A stretch of DNA of 64,000 bases from Bacteroidota bacterium. Its GTDB lineage: Bacteria > Bacteroidota > Bacteroidia > Bacteroidales > Prolixibacteraceae. Within the stretch, counting starts at the first letter, position 1; each line of letters starts with the position of its first letter. The stretch is from assembly GCA_024278975.1 (NCBI GenBank), contig JAJRSD010000105.1, positions 1-64,000 on the forward strand. The letters run 5' to 3'. Of the stretch, positions 9,501 through 18,195 are shown piece by piece. The notes beneath the pieces are model-generated. The model was not told where the DNA came from, made no database searches, and was given only the letters and a program-made list of their open reading frames with translations. The position numbers and the translations under genes were made by a program.

Positions 9501-9654
9501 AAATATTAGAGAGTAACACTATCAGTAAAATTAACAGGAATTTATTTTGAGTGAAAGCCACAGGCAAATCATGTTTACAATGTTCTCTTTTAAAAAACTT
9601 TGAAACATGTAGATATAAATTCAATTTTAATATTTTGTTATTATCCAAATTCAC
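6577..9654 (-). CDS. Large secreted adhesin-like protein with FN3, GEVED, LamG and HYR modules
   Basis: A 1025-residue exported protein. The hydrophobic signal (about 39-57, ending SSVFGQ) follows an unusually long N-terminal stretch; TTG or GTG codons just before it could be the true start. In order: a beta-sandwich region (58-210), FN3-like module (about 215-310), GEVED domain (about 311-455, with WIDWNNNGDF and DGEVEDYTI), an Ig-like module, a LamG-type concanavalin-like domain (about 570-740, with FTLEGWVKT and NQWHHVAAV), an HYR module (about 830-905, with DNCGI and TVTDDAGNTATC), and a terminal domain ending VPNTGNIIPD shared in style with the two small secreted proteins. It is the first gene of the surface locus. 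Adhesion or matrix binding is inferred from the domains. Confidence 0.85.
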   Translation of the reverse strand: MNLDNNKILKLNLYLHVSKFFKREHCKHDLPVAFTQNKFLLILLIVLLSNISSVFGQVTIWSEDFNSYSDGTQQGSGTPPKWIINPTSGYGNHFEVRSSGSNILVQGRNMNQEGVFTSETIDISSFSNVVVSVDVSKLGNAGASDYVKLYYKIDGGTETLFETNGDNSGNFTSATATTNQLNGNSVTVVIRVYNNANPKRHRFDNVLVQGTPTSPPSCTTPISPADGLTGFAVDGSLTWNPVAGATGYYIHFGTDAAATNIENGTDLGNVTSYTPTPDLDFLTDYYWKIVPYNGIGSASGCSVWSFTTEAYCSSSGNMDYLDCVTLVNFNTINNATGVKTAGYNDYTAISTNVTVGNSYNLTVNLNTDGNYTNYAMVWIDWNNNGDFSDTGEEFDLGTATNVTDGATTNSPLSITIPAGAAIGTTRMRVSTKYNLAPTSCENDFDGEVEDYTINIQSACNAPDVPTLSASAATICAGGSSTLSIASGNLNDADHWQWYSGSCGGTAVGTGTSIIVSPTTTTTYYARGEGICDGTVCGSITVTIADIQIPLTATPNTVDCPNSTNGTIDLSVPFPIQFNDPDYIDIGSTLLSNQGAFTLEGWVKTDDFANMPNRTSLFGQNDVVEFFFNGSTLMCWTASGGSVSIGTYPPDNQWHHVAAVGNGADIRLYIDGTLVATGGISTTNYGANTTYSSKIGAGVVDPTGGVFPGQMLKVGFYSTALTAAEISSLASGYYEYTGSETGLLAGYNFFEGTGTTLGSEITGTDGTFSGSPTWIDNYTYAWTKTGDPGFSETTQDLSGVGPGTYTVSVTNPSLGCDNTDSWTINYSDTEDPTIICPATVVVAPDPGLCTASGFGLGSPTVSDNCGIASLTNDGPTTYPMGNTIVTWTVTDDAGNTATCTQTVTVEPANIIDIRVEDLGSSCQSGETGSQTTITWDITLVQGSTDWTYDYTIKEGTTDVATGTNQNATGNITISYIMNNATSTDKTYTIKLANVKDNCGVAETNTDNNSDSVTLYGVPNTGNIIPD

Positions 9655-10183
9655 AAAATACCAGTAGTTTATTTCGCCTTTATCAATATATAAAAAGTGG
9701 GTTTTTAAGCGTCTAACTCCCTTTTAATTACAAATTATAAATACTAAAAAACAAAGGTAATTTAAAGACCCCTCCCCGCTTTACTTTTATTCTATATGCG
9801 CAAAAGTAAAAACTTATTCCAAATATAGTCAACTACCTGATTATTTTTTAGTTAATGTTTTTAACAAACACTGGTTTACTTTTGTTTTGCAATGTTTGTA
9901 ACTGTTAGATGTATTGAGTGAAAAAAAGTGAAATCAACGCAGATTCGGGCATTTGTTATATATTATATTTTGTACGTTCAAAAATATAAACGATTACAGA
10001 AAAACTTGAATCCAATCTAATAAATTACTTTATTACACACATTATCAACTATTTAAAGAGTTGTGTGATATTTCAGATTGAGATGAGTTTTATTTTGTCA
10101 GTTAGTTTATTGGGAGAGGTATTGTCGTTGCACTTCAGTTAATTTATAACAATTCTAAATTTCTGTTGTAACCTGTATTTATT
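9655..10183. other. 529-base AT-rich intergenic region upstream of the adhesin locus
   Basis: No gene is visible. On the minus strand CAAAGGTA at 9752-9759 (read TACCTTTG) and CAAAAGTA at 9801-9808 (read TACTTTTG) match the Bacteroidota -7 box TAnnTTTG and could start the surface-protein transcript. Neither has a convincing -33 TTTG at 19-21 bases. A TACTTTTG on the plus strand (9877-9884) has no gene downstream. Nothing else is recognised. Confidence 0.4.
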
Positions 10184-11437
10184 TTAAACCGAGTTCATTG
10201 CATTAACAGGGTCGAGCCGGGCTGCAGAGCGTGCCGGCATAAAACCTGCAACAAATCCAATTACGCTCGAAATCAATAACCCGGTAATAATATTTCCGGA
10301 TGTTAATACAATTTTAAATTCGGTTGCATAAGAGACAATCAGAGTTCCAAAATAGATAAGTATTAATCCAACAACTCCGCCAATTATAGAGAGTATAATT
10401 GCTTCGAAAATAAACTGTAGCAGAATAAAGTATTTTTTAGCTCCCAAAGCTTTTTGGATACCAATTATTTTTGTGCGCTCTTTTACCGAAACAAACATGA
10501 TATTGGCAATTCCGAACCCGCCAACCAAAATTGAAAACCCGCCAATTATCCAGCCTGCCATATTAAAAACCACAAAAAACTGGTCGAACTGGTCGGCAAC
10601 AATACTAACTTCGTTTAGCGCAAAATCGTTCTCCTCCATGGGTTTTAATCTTCTGAGCAAACGCATAATTCCTTCCAGCTCGGCCATAAATCTGTCGGGT
10701 TCGACATTTGGTTTTGCCTTAACACAAATCATCTGTCCACGGTCGCGATTTCGCACATCGAGCATGTAAAATGATTTTACAGCCGAAATATGAATATTTT
10801 TATCCATGGAATTTCCGAATGCATCCTGTCCTTTTCTTTCATAAACTCCTATTATTCTGAATTTGTGACCTTGTATTTTTATTGATCTGTTTAAAGGGTT
10901 CATTCCCGGAAAGAGTTGTTCGGCAATTTCAATTCCCATAACTGCAACCGGCGCACCCGAACGCATCTCGTTTTCAGTAAAATATCTACCTCTTTCAATT
11001 TTTAAATTCCAGACATTTACCATTTCGTACGAAGTTGCCATTATCGAAACATTCTCCATTTTATCGCTACCCGACTGTGCCGTTCGTGAAAAACCAAACA
11101 GAAATGCAGCACTCTCAACCGAGCTGCTTCTACGTAAAATCTCCTCTGTCTCCTGTAAATCAGGAACCGGTCGGTTCATATATCGCCACCACGGATATTC
11201 AGTTTCACCTTCGGGCGGTGTCCATGGCCATTTCTGAATATAAACCATATTACTGCCTAGCTCGTCAAGAGTTTCGCGAATTCTGCTTTCCAACGAATCT
11301 ATTACCGTAAAAACAGATATTATCGCAAAAATACCAATGGTAATACCAAGCAGCGAAAGGAAAGTACGCAGCCTGTTTGCCCGTAAAGAGTTGGTTGCAA
11401 ATACAAAACTTTCGTATATGAGCCGGATTAATAACAT
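10184..11437 (-). CDS. MacB/FtsX-family ABC transporter permease
   Basis: A 417-residue inner-membrane protein with the classic layout. An N-terminal membrane helix (about 24-48, RTFLSLLGITIGIFAIISVF) is followed by a large MacB-type periplasmic core (about 50-280), then three C-terminal membrane helices of an FtsX domain (about 290-415) ending in PARSAARLDPVNAM, the usual coupling region. Such permeases work with a separate LolD/MacB-type ATPase to drive mechanotransmission, efflux or lipoprotein transfer. No ATPase is adjacent here, so the partner must be elsewhere. Substrate cannot be predicted. Confidence 0.92.
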   Translation of the reverse strand: MLLIRLIYESFVFATNSLRANRLRTFLSLLGITIGIFAIISVFTVIDSLESRIRETLDELGSNMVYIQKWPWTPPEGETEYPWWRYMNRPVPDLQETEEILRRSSSVESAAFLFGFSRTAQSGSDKMENVSIMATSYEMVNVWNLKIERGRYFTENEMRSGAPVAVMGIEIAEQLFPGMNPLNRSIKIQGHKFRIIGVYERKGQDAFGNSMDKNIHISAVKSFYMLDVRNRDRGQMICVKAKPNVEPDRFMAELEGIMRLLRRLKPMEENDFALNEVSIVADQFDQFFVVFNMAGWIIGGFSILVGGFGIANIMFVSVKERTKIIGIQKALGAKKYFILLQFIFEAIILSIIGGVVGLILIYFGTLIVSYATEFKIVLTSGNIITGLLISSVIGFVAGFMPARSAARLDPVNAMNSV

Positions 11438-11609
11438 TGTTTTCAGCTAAATTTTTAGTAAAAATAGTTTTTGTTTTGAAACGAAGTAAAATCGAATAAC
11501 TTTTCAATAAAATTATTAGTGTGCTTTTTTTTGAAATGATTACATGAGTCCACTCTGAAAAATTACCAGATAAATTACCTGCCAAAGAATATGGGATTTA
11601 CTTGAGACG

Positions 11610-11640
11610 AAAAAAGCTGCTAATTTCAACAATTAGCAGC
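11610..11640 (-). terminator. Rho-independent terminator of the helicase gene
   Basis: On the minus strand a perfect 10-bp stem (GCTGCTAATT/AATTAGCAGC, loop of five) is followed by a run of six T. It lies about 25 bases beyond the helicase stop codon. Confidence 0.85.
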
Positions 11641-11664
11641 TTCCTATTAATATGATATTATTGA

Positions 11665-13410
11665 TTATTTTTTCTTTCCGGCAATTTCTATTCCAACACG
11701 TTGACCTTTATAAGATGCATTTCTAAAAGATGAAATAATTTCTCTTTCGTATTTTTTATCAATTTCAAAAAACGAAAATCCTTTCAGCACTTCAATGTTT
11801 CCAATCTCAACACTTTTACCCGGCATATTCTGGTTTATCAAATCGATGATGGTACGTTTACTAATTCCATTCTTTTTACCCATGTTGAAAAAGAATCTCG
11901 AAAACTCGTAACCACCACGTCCGCCTCTGTCTCCTCTGTCTCCTCTGTCGCTGCGTCCACCTCTTTCGTATCTGTCGCCACGTCGTCCGCGGTCTCTGTC
12001 GCGCCCACCTCTGTCGTTTCTGTCTCTGCGTCGTCCACGGTCTCTATCGCCCCGCCTCGAATCTCTGTCGCTATAATGAGATTCGTCAACATTAATATCG
12101 GGTGCGTTTTCGTAATATGTAAGAAATCGATTAAAAGCGATCGACACAAAATGTTTAATCAGCTCTTCACGTTCAAGCCATGCAAGTTTTTTATAGATTA
12201 CCGGCATAAACTGAGCAATCTGCTCGTCGTTCACCTCAACTTTTTCAACCTTATCGATAAAACTGAGCATCTGCTTTTCGCAAATTTCAATACCCGACGG
12301 AACATCTTTTTTTAAGAACTTTTTGTTTACAGCTCTCTCCACCTGCTTCTGTTTCCCCTTTTCGCGCATGTGAATTAAGGCAACCGAAATTCCCTTTTTC
12401 CCGGCACGTCCGGTACGTCCACTTCGGTGGATGTAAACTTCGGGGTCGTCGGGCAAATTATAATTAATTACGTGGGTAAGATCGTTTACATCTAATCCGC
12501 GGGCGGCCACATCGGTAGCAACCAGCATTTGTAAATGTTTTCCACGGAAACGTGCCATAACATGGTCGCGCTGTGCCTGCGAAAGATCGCCATGCAGAGC
12601 ATCGGCATTGTAGCCGTCCTGCATCAGTTTGTCGGCAATATCTTTTGTTTCGGCACGGGTACGGCAAAAAATAATTCCATAAACATTCGGGTTGATATCT
12701 GCCACACGTTTTAACGCCATGTAACGGTCTTTTGCGTGAACCAAATAGTAGTGGTGTTCCACATTTTCGGCACCCATATTCTTTCTTCCTGCTGAGATCT
12801 CAAAAATATCGGTCATATATTTTTTCGAGATTGCAACAATCTCACGTGGCATGGTTGCCGAAAACAGTAGTGTCTGTTTTTCATCCGGAGAATTTTCCAG
12901 AATTGCATCCAGATCGTCTTTAAAACCCATGGAGAGCATTTCGTCTGCTTCGTCGAGAACTACCCAGCGAATTTCGTTTACCCGCAGTCTTCTACGTTTT
13001 ATTAAATCCAGTGTCCGCCCCGGTGTACCGACTACAATTTGTGGTCCGCGGTCGAGTTCACTCATTTGTGCCCGAATATCGGAACCACCGTAAACCACGG
13101 TAATTTTGAGCTTTTTAATGTATTTTGAATACTTTTTTAAGTCGTTTGCAATTTGCATCGCCAACTCGCGAGTTGGACTTAAAATTAATGTTTGTATTGA
13201 TTTTTGGTCAATATCAATTTGTTGTAAAATTGGTAACCCGAAAGCAGCAGTTTTCCCGGTTCCGGTTTGTGCCAGAGCTACCATGTCTTGTTTGTTTTCC
13301 AATAAAAAAGGAATTACTTTTTCCTGAATTGGTGTGGGCTGCTCAAATCCGAGCTCTTCAACTGCCGATTGAATTTCGGTGCTGAGTCCCATTTCGTTAA
13401 ATAATGTCAT
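11665..13410 (-). CDS. DEAD-box RNA helicase with RG-rich linker and DbpA-type RNA-binding domain
   Basis: A 581-residue ATP-dependent RNA helicase of the DeaD/CsdA type. All core motifs are visible: Q motif (FEQPTPIQEKV, about 22), AQTGTGKT Walker A (about 44), PTRELA, the DEAD box (VLDEADEML, about 151), SATMP, and HRSGRTGRAGKKG in the second RecA lobe. After about residue 450 comes a low-complexity Arg/Gly/Asp linker (RGDRDRGRRR repeats), then a C-terminal DbpA-like RNA-binding domain (about 500-578). Such proteins assist ribosome assembly and mRNA turnover, often in the cold. It is transcribed alone, with its own terminator. The precise orthologue (deaD or another) is not settled. Confidence 0.95.
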   Translation of the reverse strand: MTLFNEMGLSTEIQSAVEELGFEQPTPIQEKVIPFLLENKQDMVALAQTGTGKTAAFGLPILQQIDIDQKSIQTLILSPTRELAMQIANDLKKYSKYIKKLKITVVYGGSDIRAQMSELDRGPQIVVGTPGRTLDLIKRRRLRVNEIRWVVLDEADEMLSMGFKDDLDAILENSPDEKQTLLFSATMPREIVAISKKYMTDIFEISAGRKNMGAENVEHHYYLVHAKDRYMALKRVADINPNVYGIIFCRTRAETKDIADKLMQDGYNADALHGDLSQAQRDHVMARFRGKHLQMLVATDVAARGLDVNDLTHVINYNLPDDPEVYIHRSGRTGRAGKKGISVALIHMREKGKQKQVERAVNKKFLKKDVPSGIEICEKQMLSFIDKVEKVEVNDEQIAQFMPVIYKKLAWLEREELIKHFVSIAFNRFLTYYENAPDINVDESHYSDRDSRRGDRDRGRRRDRNDRGGRDRDRGRRGDRYERGGRSDRGDRGDRGGRGGYEFSRFFFNMGKKNGISKRTIIDLINQNMPGKSVEIGNIEVLKGFSFFEIDKKYEREIISSFRNASYKGQRVGIEIAGKKK

Positions 13411-13630
13411 TCAAATTCTTCTATAAATAATGGCGCAAAGTTACTCTTTTAAAATGAAATTCAGACCTTTATAACTTTTACTTCTCTACTCTTAACTTAA
13501 GTTTCTATTTAAAAATACAAACCCCGCTAACTTATATTTTAAAATTTTAATTGCTTTTTAGATATAAAATCAACTCTTATAACCTAAATTTGTTAAACAA
13601 TAAATTAGATACACTGGTTAACTTTTTACT

Positions 13631-14449
13631 ATGTCATCGATAACAAAAAAATATTTTGCGACTCTGTTTGTTACGACTATTATGTTCGCTACAACGTTTA
13701 TTTCTGTTTTTGCACAAGAAACTGATACTATTGTTCCGATTAACGAAAACCCTGAAAAAATTCTTCGAAAAATTGATATCAGGGGAATTACACGAAACGG
13801 CTTTAACTTTTGGCAGGATAAATTTGCAGGGCATTGGGCAGGTATCGATTTCGGATTTAATACTTTTTTTAACAATGATTATACTGGCTATGAGACTGAA
13901 TTTATGGATAACGATATTCTTCGTTCAAATTCAATATATGTAAATGTAATTCAGCAAAGTATTGGTTTTCAACATAACCGTAATACAATTGGTTTAGTAA
14001 CCGGGCTGGGTGTTCATTTTCAGAATTACCGGCTCGACCCAAATACGACCATCGAACGAATTTCCAACGACATAATTGTTCCAAAAGAGCTAGATAACCA
14101 CGACAACCAAAAATCAAAATTAAATATTTTTTCGCTCACACTGCCTGTGCTTGCGGAGTTTCAAATTCCCATAAATAATTATAAAAACAGGCTCTATTTA
14201 TCAACCGGATTGTTTATGAGTTACAGGTTGGGCAGCCACACAAAAATTAAATATAAAACCGATAAAAAGCAAAAACTTAAAGCTCCCGACCACTATTCGT
14301 TGCACAACTTTAAATACGGATTTATGTTTCGTGCCGGTTACCGTTGGATAAATGTTTTTGCAAGCTACGAGTTTACTCCTCTTTTTAAAGATGGGAAAGG
14401 ACCGGAACTTACACCGTTTACTTTTGGTTTTACACTGTTGCAATTTTAA
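13631..14449 (+). CDS. Outer-membrane beta-barrel (PorT-like) protein
   Basis: A 272-residue protein with a signal peptide at about 1-28 (ending SVFAQ). A probable beta barrel (strands such as HWAGIDFGFNTF, SIGFQHNRNTIGLVTGLGVHF, RLYLSTGLFMSYRLG) ends in the aromatic FTFGFTLLQF. This fits the PorT/outer-membrane beta-barrel families of Bacteroidota. It follows a ~220-base AT-rich gap after the divergent helicase gene and precedes a creatininase-like gene by 54 bases. Function beyond membrane insertion cannot be given. Confidence 0.75.
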   Translation: MSSITKKYFATLFVTTIMFATTFISVFAQETDTIVPINENPEKILRKIDIRGITRNGFNFWQDKFAGHWAGIDFGFNTFFNNDYTGYETEFMDNDILRSNSIYVNVIQQSIGFQHNRNTIGLVTGLGVHFQNYRLDPNTTIERISNDIIVPKELDNHDNQKSKLNIFSLTLPVLAEFQIPINNYKNRLYLSTGLFMSYRLGSHTKIKYKTDKKQKLKAPDHYSLHNFKYGFMFRAGYRWINVFASYEFTPLFKDGKGPELTPFTFGFTLLQF

Positions 14450-14503
14450 ATGCCACCATATTCAAATTAAGAGTATTATTTATCATCATAAAATAGAATA
14501 CTT

Positions 14504-15268
14504 ATGAAACCATACATTTTAGAACAGACAAACTGGAAACAGGTTAAGAGTCAGAAATACGAAGTTGCAATACTTCCGTGGGGTGCAACCGAACCACACA
14601 ATTTCCATTTGCCTTATGGAACCGATTCGTTGGAAACGGCAAAAATTGTTGAAGATGCTGCCGAAAAAGCGTGGCAAAAAGGGGCAAAAATAATGGTTCT
14701 TCCAACTATTCCGCTGGGTGTACAAAACCCGGGACAAATTGATTTACCTTTTTGTCTGCACACCCGTCCATCAACACAAATAATAATTCTTAAAGATATT
14801 GTTCGCGCAATTTATAATCAGGGAATCAGGAAATTAGTTATAATGAACGGACATGGCGGAAACGATTTTAAGCCTCATATTCGCGAAATACAACCGCAAT
14901 TTCCGGGTCTGCTAATTAGTTTAGTCGAATGGTTTAATCTGCTCGATCTTGCTGACTATTTCGAGGAGGACGGCGACCACGCAAATGAAATGGAGACCAG
15001 TGTAATTATGCACTATTTCCCCGAATTAGTTTTGCCGCTCGACGAAGCCGGCGATGGAAAAAGCAAAAAATCGAAGCTAAAGGGATTTCAAAATAAAACT
15101 GCATGGACACCACGACACTGGACAAAAGTTTCGGAAGACACCGGCATTGGAAACCCCAAAAAAGCAACCGCCGAAAAAGGGAAGAAGTATCTGGAGGATA
15201 TAACAACAAAAATTGCTGATTACTATATTGAGCTGGCGGAATGTGATTTGGATAATTTGTATGAATAA
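14504..15268 (+). CDS. Creatininase-family amidohydrolase
   Basis: A 254-residue cytoplasmic enzyme matching the creatininase/MftE-like family in length and motifs: ILPWGATEPHNFHLPYGTD (metal-binding E and H), the glycine-rich VIMNGHGGNDF loop, and GDHANEMETS, with further metal ligands. Family members are metal-dependent amidohydrolases acting on cyclic amides such as creatinine or on formamide intermediates. No pathway genes lie next to it. The PepE-like peptidase begins 34 bases downstream, so a shared transcript is plausible. Substrate unknown. Confidence 0.88.
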   Translation: MKPYILEQTNWKQVKSQKYEVAILPWGATEPHNFHLPYGTDSLETAKIVEDAAEKAWQKGAKIMVLPTIPLGVQNPGQIDLPFCLHTRPSTQIIILKDIVRAIYNQGIRKLVIMNGHGGNDFKPHIREIQPQFPGLLISLVEWFNLLDLADYFEEDGDHANEMETSVIMHYFPELVLPLDEAGDGKSKKSKLKGFQNKTAWTPRHWTKVSEDTGIGNPKKATAEKGKKYLEDITTKIADYYIELAECDLDNLYE

Positions 15269-15302
15269 TTCGGTAATTTCGAACTCAAATTAAATATACA
15301 AA

Positions 15303-16007
15303 ATGAAACTACTACTAATAAGTAACTCAACAATGCCGGGTGAACCATATCTGGATTATCCGAAAAATGAGATTAAAAAATTACTATGTGAAAAGTCTGT
15401 AACCGCAGTTTTTATCCCTTATGCTGCAGTAACTTTTTCGTTCGATTTGTATTGCGAAAAAGTGGAAGAACGATTTGCAGAAGTGGGACACCATATTGTT
15501 GGAATACATACATTTAAAAACCCTGCAAAGGCGATTCAGGAAGCTGAGGCAATTGTAGTTGGAGGTGGAAATACGTGGCAATTAGTTAGAATGTTACACG
15601 ACCAAAAACTGATGAATCCGATACGCGAAAGAGTAATGAACGGAATTCCATATATTGGTTGGAGTGCCGGATCGAACGTTGCCTGCCCAACGCTGCGAAC
15701 AACCAACGACATGCCAATCATCGATCCGAAAGGTTTTGAGTGTACCGGTTTGATTCCGTTCCAGATTAATCCACATTATTTAGATGCGAATCCGGAAGGA
15801 CACGGTGGCGAAACCCGCGAACAGCGGATTGAAGAATTTCTGGAAATTAACCCTGATTTATATGTTACCGGACTTCGCGAGGGAACAATGTTTAAACTTG
15901 AAAATAAAAGGCTGGAACTAATCGGCAGCCGCCAGTGCAGAATTTTCAGGAAAGGAGAAAAACCTATTGAATTGTCTGCCGGCGATGACTTTAATTTCTT
16001 GCTTTAG
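15303..16007 (+). CDS. pepE: Dipeptidase E (alpha-aspartyl dipeptidase, peptidase S51)
   Basis: A 234-residue enzyme of the PepE/S51 family, with the expected length of 230-235. It carries LLLISNSTMPGEPYLDYP at the start, VGGGNTWQL, the nucleophile elbow GWSAGSNVACP (Ser about 122), and FQINPHYLDANPEGHGGE with the catalytic His. PepE cleaves peptides with N-terminal aspartate. A strong bidirectional terminator follows directly, so the creatininase-pepE pair probably ends here. Confidence 0.9.
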   Translation: MKLLLISNSTMPGEPYLDYPKNEIKKLLCEKSVTAVFIPYAAVTFSFDLYCEKVEERFAEVGHHIVGIHTFKNPAKAIQEAEAIVVGGGNTWQLVRMLHDQKLMNPIRERVMNGIPYIGWSAGSNVACPTLRTTNDMPIIDPKGFECTGLIPFQINPHYLDANPEGHGGETREQRIEEFLEINPDLYVTGLREGTMFKLENKRLELIGSRQCRIFRKGEKPIELSAGDDFNFLL

Positions 16008-16024
16008 CCGAGGAAGTGATTTAA

Positions 16025-16066
16025 AAATACAGAAGGAATCTCAATTGAAATTCCTTCTGTATTTTT
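16025..16066 (+). terminator. Bidirectional terminator between pepE and the thioredoxin-like gene
   Basis: A long near-perfect stem (AAATACAGAAGGAAT/ATTCCTTCTGTATTT) has T runs on both strands. It separates two convergent genes, as expected. Confidence 0.85.
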
Positions 16067-16080
16067 CTACCCACGCGCTA

Positions 16081-16566
16081 CTATTTTTGATACGTATCGG
16101 GATTAACGGCAGCAGCCGACCAGTTTTTAAAAAATCTCAATACAACTTTACTATCGTAGCTTTTGTCTTTCTCCAAAAAAGCTGAATTTTGAGTGTGAAT
16201 CCGATTTCCTTTTCCATCTAAAATAACAAAAACAGGGAATCCAAATCGTTGAGGGAAAGCCAATTTCCGCATCAGCTCTTCTTGCTTATTATGTTGGTCG
16301 TAATTAACTTTTACAACCTCAAAATTATCTTTTACAAAAGTACTAATCTCCTCATCAGCCTTTATAAAATTATGGAATTTTACACACCACGGACACCAGT
16401 TTCCTCCAATTTGAAGGAACACATGTTTTCCCGTTTGCGATGCTTTTTCCACAGCTTTTGAAATATCTGCCATTGCATCGGCTTTAGTATCATAAACTTC
16501 AACTTTTTGTGCAAAACCCAGGCTTGAGAAAGCGATTATAAAAATTGCTATTAAGAAATACTTCAT
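16081..16566 (-). CDS. Exported thioredoxin-fold protein (CPWC)
   Basis: A 161-residue protein with a signal peptide at about 1-19 (ending LGFAQ), followed by a thioredoxin fold with the active-site motif GGNWCPWCVKFH (about 53-64) and the cis-Pro region FPQRFGFPVFVILDG. The CxxC and export signal suggest a periplasmic thiol-disulfide reductase or a DUF255-like thioredoxin. It is monocistronic and convergent with pepE. The substrate is unknown. Confidence 0.88.
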   Translation of the reverse strand: MKYFLIAIFIIAFSSLGFAQKVEVYDTKADAMADISKAVEKASQTGKHVFLQIGGNWCPWCVKFHNFIKADEEISTFVKDNFEVVKVNYDQHNKQEELMRKLAFPQRFGFPVFVILDGKGNRIHTQNSAFLEKDKSYDSKVVLRFFKNWSAAAVNPDTYQK

Positions 16567-16642
16567 AATTATTGATTAATTTTAATATATATTCTTTTAG
16601 TGACTTTTTAATATTAGTATCAAGTCAGGTGTGCAACTTCAG

Positions 16643-16726
16643 GACGTCATGCTGTTAGTCAACTGACGGATTCTGCATCACTATTTAAAACAGCAGATTC
16701 CGAAATAAATTCGGAATGACGGACAT
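16643..16726. repeat. REP-like palindromic repeat
   Basis: The segment contains GTCATGCTG and ATTCTGCATCA pieces and the perfect palindrome TTCCGAAATAAATTCGGAA ending in TGACGGAC. It resembles the element at 27445-27565 (CGTCATGCTG and TTCAGCATCT), so it is probably a degenerate copy of a dispersed intergenic family. Confidence 0.55.
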
Positions 16727-16743
16727 GAAATATTACACTTGGC

Positions 16744-18195
16744 TTACTCATCTCTCCATGCCGATTCCATTTTATAAACATCTAATTTAATCACACCAAG
16801 TTCTCCACCGTTTGTATATAAAACGACATCTTTAGAATCCTCGTCGGGAGTAAAACAGTTCGAAACAACAGCCTGCCCGTCGTTTGCATAAATTTCAACT
16901 GACGTTCTATCCAACAAAATTTCCAGTTTTATTATATTATTAATTGGCATTAACGGAACTGTACTTCCTAACACCGACAATGTACCACGTTTCACATTAT
17001 ATAAAACTTCTACACCAGGTTTCTTTTTGCTGTGCCGCAGCATAAATCCAAAATTATCCGATGTTTTTATATCAAATTCGCCAATAATATGTAAGCAATC
17101 TCCTTTAACTTTTTTAACTTTATTTTCATCGAGCCCCGGTATTAATAATTTATTCTCCCAGCTATAATGTTTGCCATGCAGGCTTTTTATCTCTGCAACT
17201 GGCTTACGAACAAGTTTATATCCCGACTTAAATTTTGTTAACGACAACTCGCTTGGGAAAGTCATTTGCCCGTTAAACGGCATATTTGGGAATTTCCCTC
17301 CCCGCATCCAGGCAATCTGAATTGTTCTTCCATCATCTTCAGGAATGTTACTCCATGTTTGAGTAGCATAATAATTTTTACCATAATCGCCTTTTAATTT
17401 TGCCGATTCAGGAGCAAAAGTTTCACCATCAAAAACACCAAGCAAATAACTTCCATCACCATCAAAAAGAACCCATTTCTTCTGATCCGGCCTGTTTGTA
17501 ACTTGCAGTTGAATTAAATCGGGACACTCGTAAAAACCATGAATATGACTTTTCCACTCCCAATCAATCAGATTATCTGAAGTGTAAAATGATACTCCTT
17601 TCGATTTATCCTCCCCCGACAATTTGCGATACAAAACCATAACCCATTTTTGGGTGGGTTCGTGCCAAATGACTTTTGGGTCGCGAGCATCATCTTTTTC
17701 ATCATACGCAATTATTGGATTTCCTTCAAACTTTTCCCATTTCACTCCTTTATCAGTACTGTATGCAATACGCTGCCCACAATGCTGACTTGTATAAAAT
17801 GCCACCAGAGTTTTCTCATCTCCAACTTGTTTGCCCAATAAATTATGTTTATCAACAATTGCTGACCCCGAAAATGCAGTACATTTTTCTTTATCTGTAG
17901 AAAAATCATCGGGATAAAGTGCAGTTGGCAAATGTTTCCAATGCACCAAATCTGTACTCACTGTATGTCCCCAATGCATAAATCCCCACTCCTTACCATG
18001 CGGATTATATTGATAGAACATATTGTAGTCTCCTTTATAAAAAACTAATCCGTTGGGATCGTTTTGCCAGTTTTTCTCCGGCGTAAAATGAAATTGTGGA
18101 CGATAAATTTCATTATAATAATTCTTGTCTGATTTTAACGAAATTAACGTAATAGCAAGTAATACAGCAAATAAGGTTGTTGATAAAATTCTCAT
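16744..18195 (-). CDS. Exported glycoside hydrolase family 32 (fructan/sucrose hydrolase)
   Basis: A 483-residue enzyme with an N-terminal export signal (about 1-21). The GH32 five-blade propeller carries all three acidic motifs: WQNDPNGLVFY (nucleophile Asp, about 41), ARDPKVIW (transition-state Asp, about 171) and YECPDLIQL (acid/base Glu, about 224). A GH32 C-terminal beta-sandwich follows from about 350. Family members hydrolyse beta-fructosides such as levan, inulin or sucrose. No SusC/SusD or fructokinase gene is adjacent, so this is an orphan enzyme rather than part of a full utilisation locus. Exact substrate unknown. Confidence 0.92.
   Translation of the reverse strand: MRILSTTLFAVLLAITLISLKSDKNYYNEIYRPQFHFTPEKNWQNDPNGLVFYKGDYNMFYQYNPHGKEWGFMHWGHTVSTDLVHWKHLPTALYPDDFSTDKEKCTAFSGSAIVDKHNLLGKQVGDEKTLVAFYTSQHCGQRIAYSTDKGVKWEKFEGNPIIAYDEKDDARDPKVIWHEPTQKWVMVLYRKLSGEDKSKGVSFYTSDNLIDWEWKSHIHGFYECPDLIQLQVTNRPDQKKWVLFDGDGSYLLGVFDGETFAPESAKLKGDYGKNYYATQTWSNIPEDDGRTIQIAWMRGGKFPNMPFNGQMTFPSELSLTKFKSGYKLVRKPVAEIKSLHGKHYSWENKLLIPGLDENKVKKVKGDCLHIIGEFDIKTSDNFGFMLRHSKKKPGVEVLYNVKRGTLSVLGSTVPLMPINNIIKLEILLDRTSVEIYANDGQAVVSNCFTPDEDSKDVVLYTNGGELGVIKLDVYKMESAWRDE

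Noticed and set aside
11265-11585. 106-codon minus-strand frame near the ABC permease start
   Set aside because: It overlaps the permease coding sequence in another frame and has the composition of a shadow frame.
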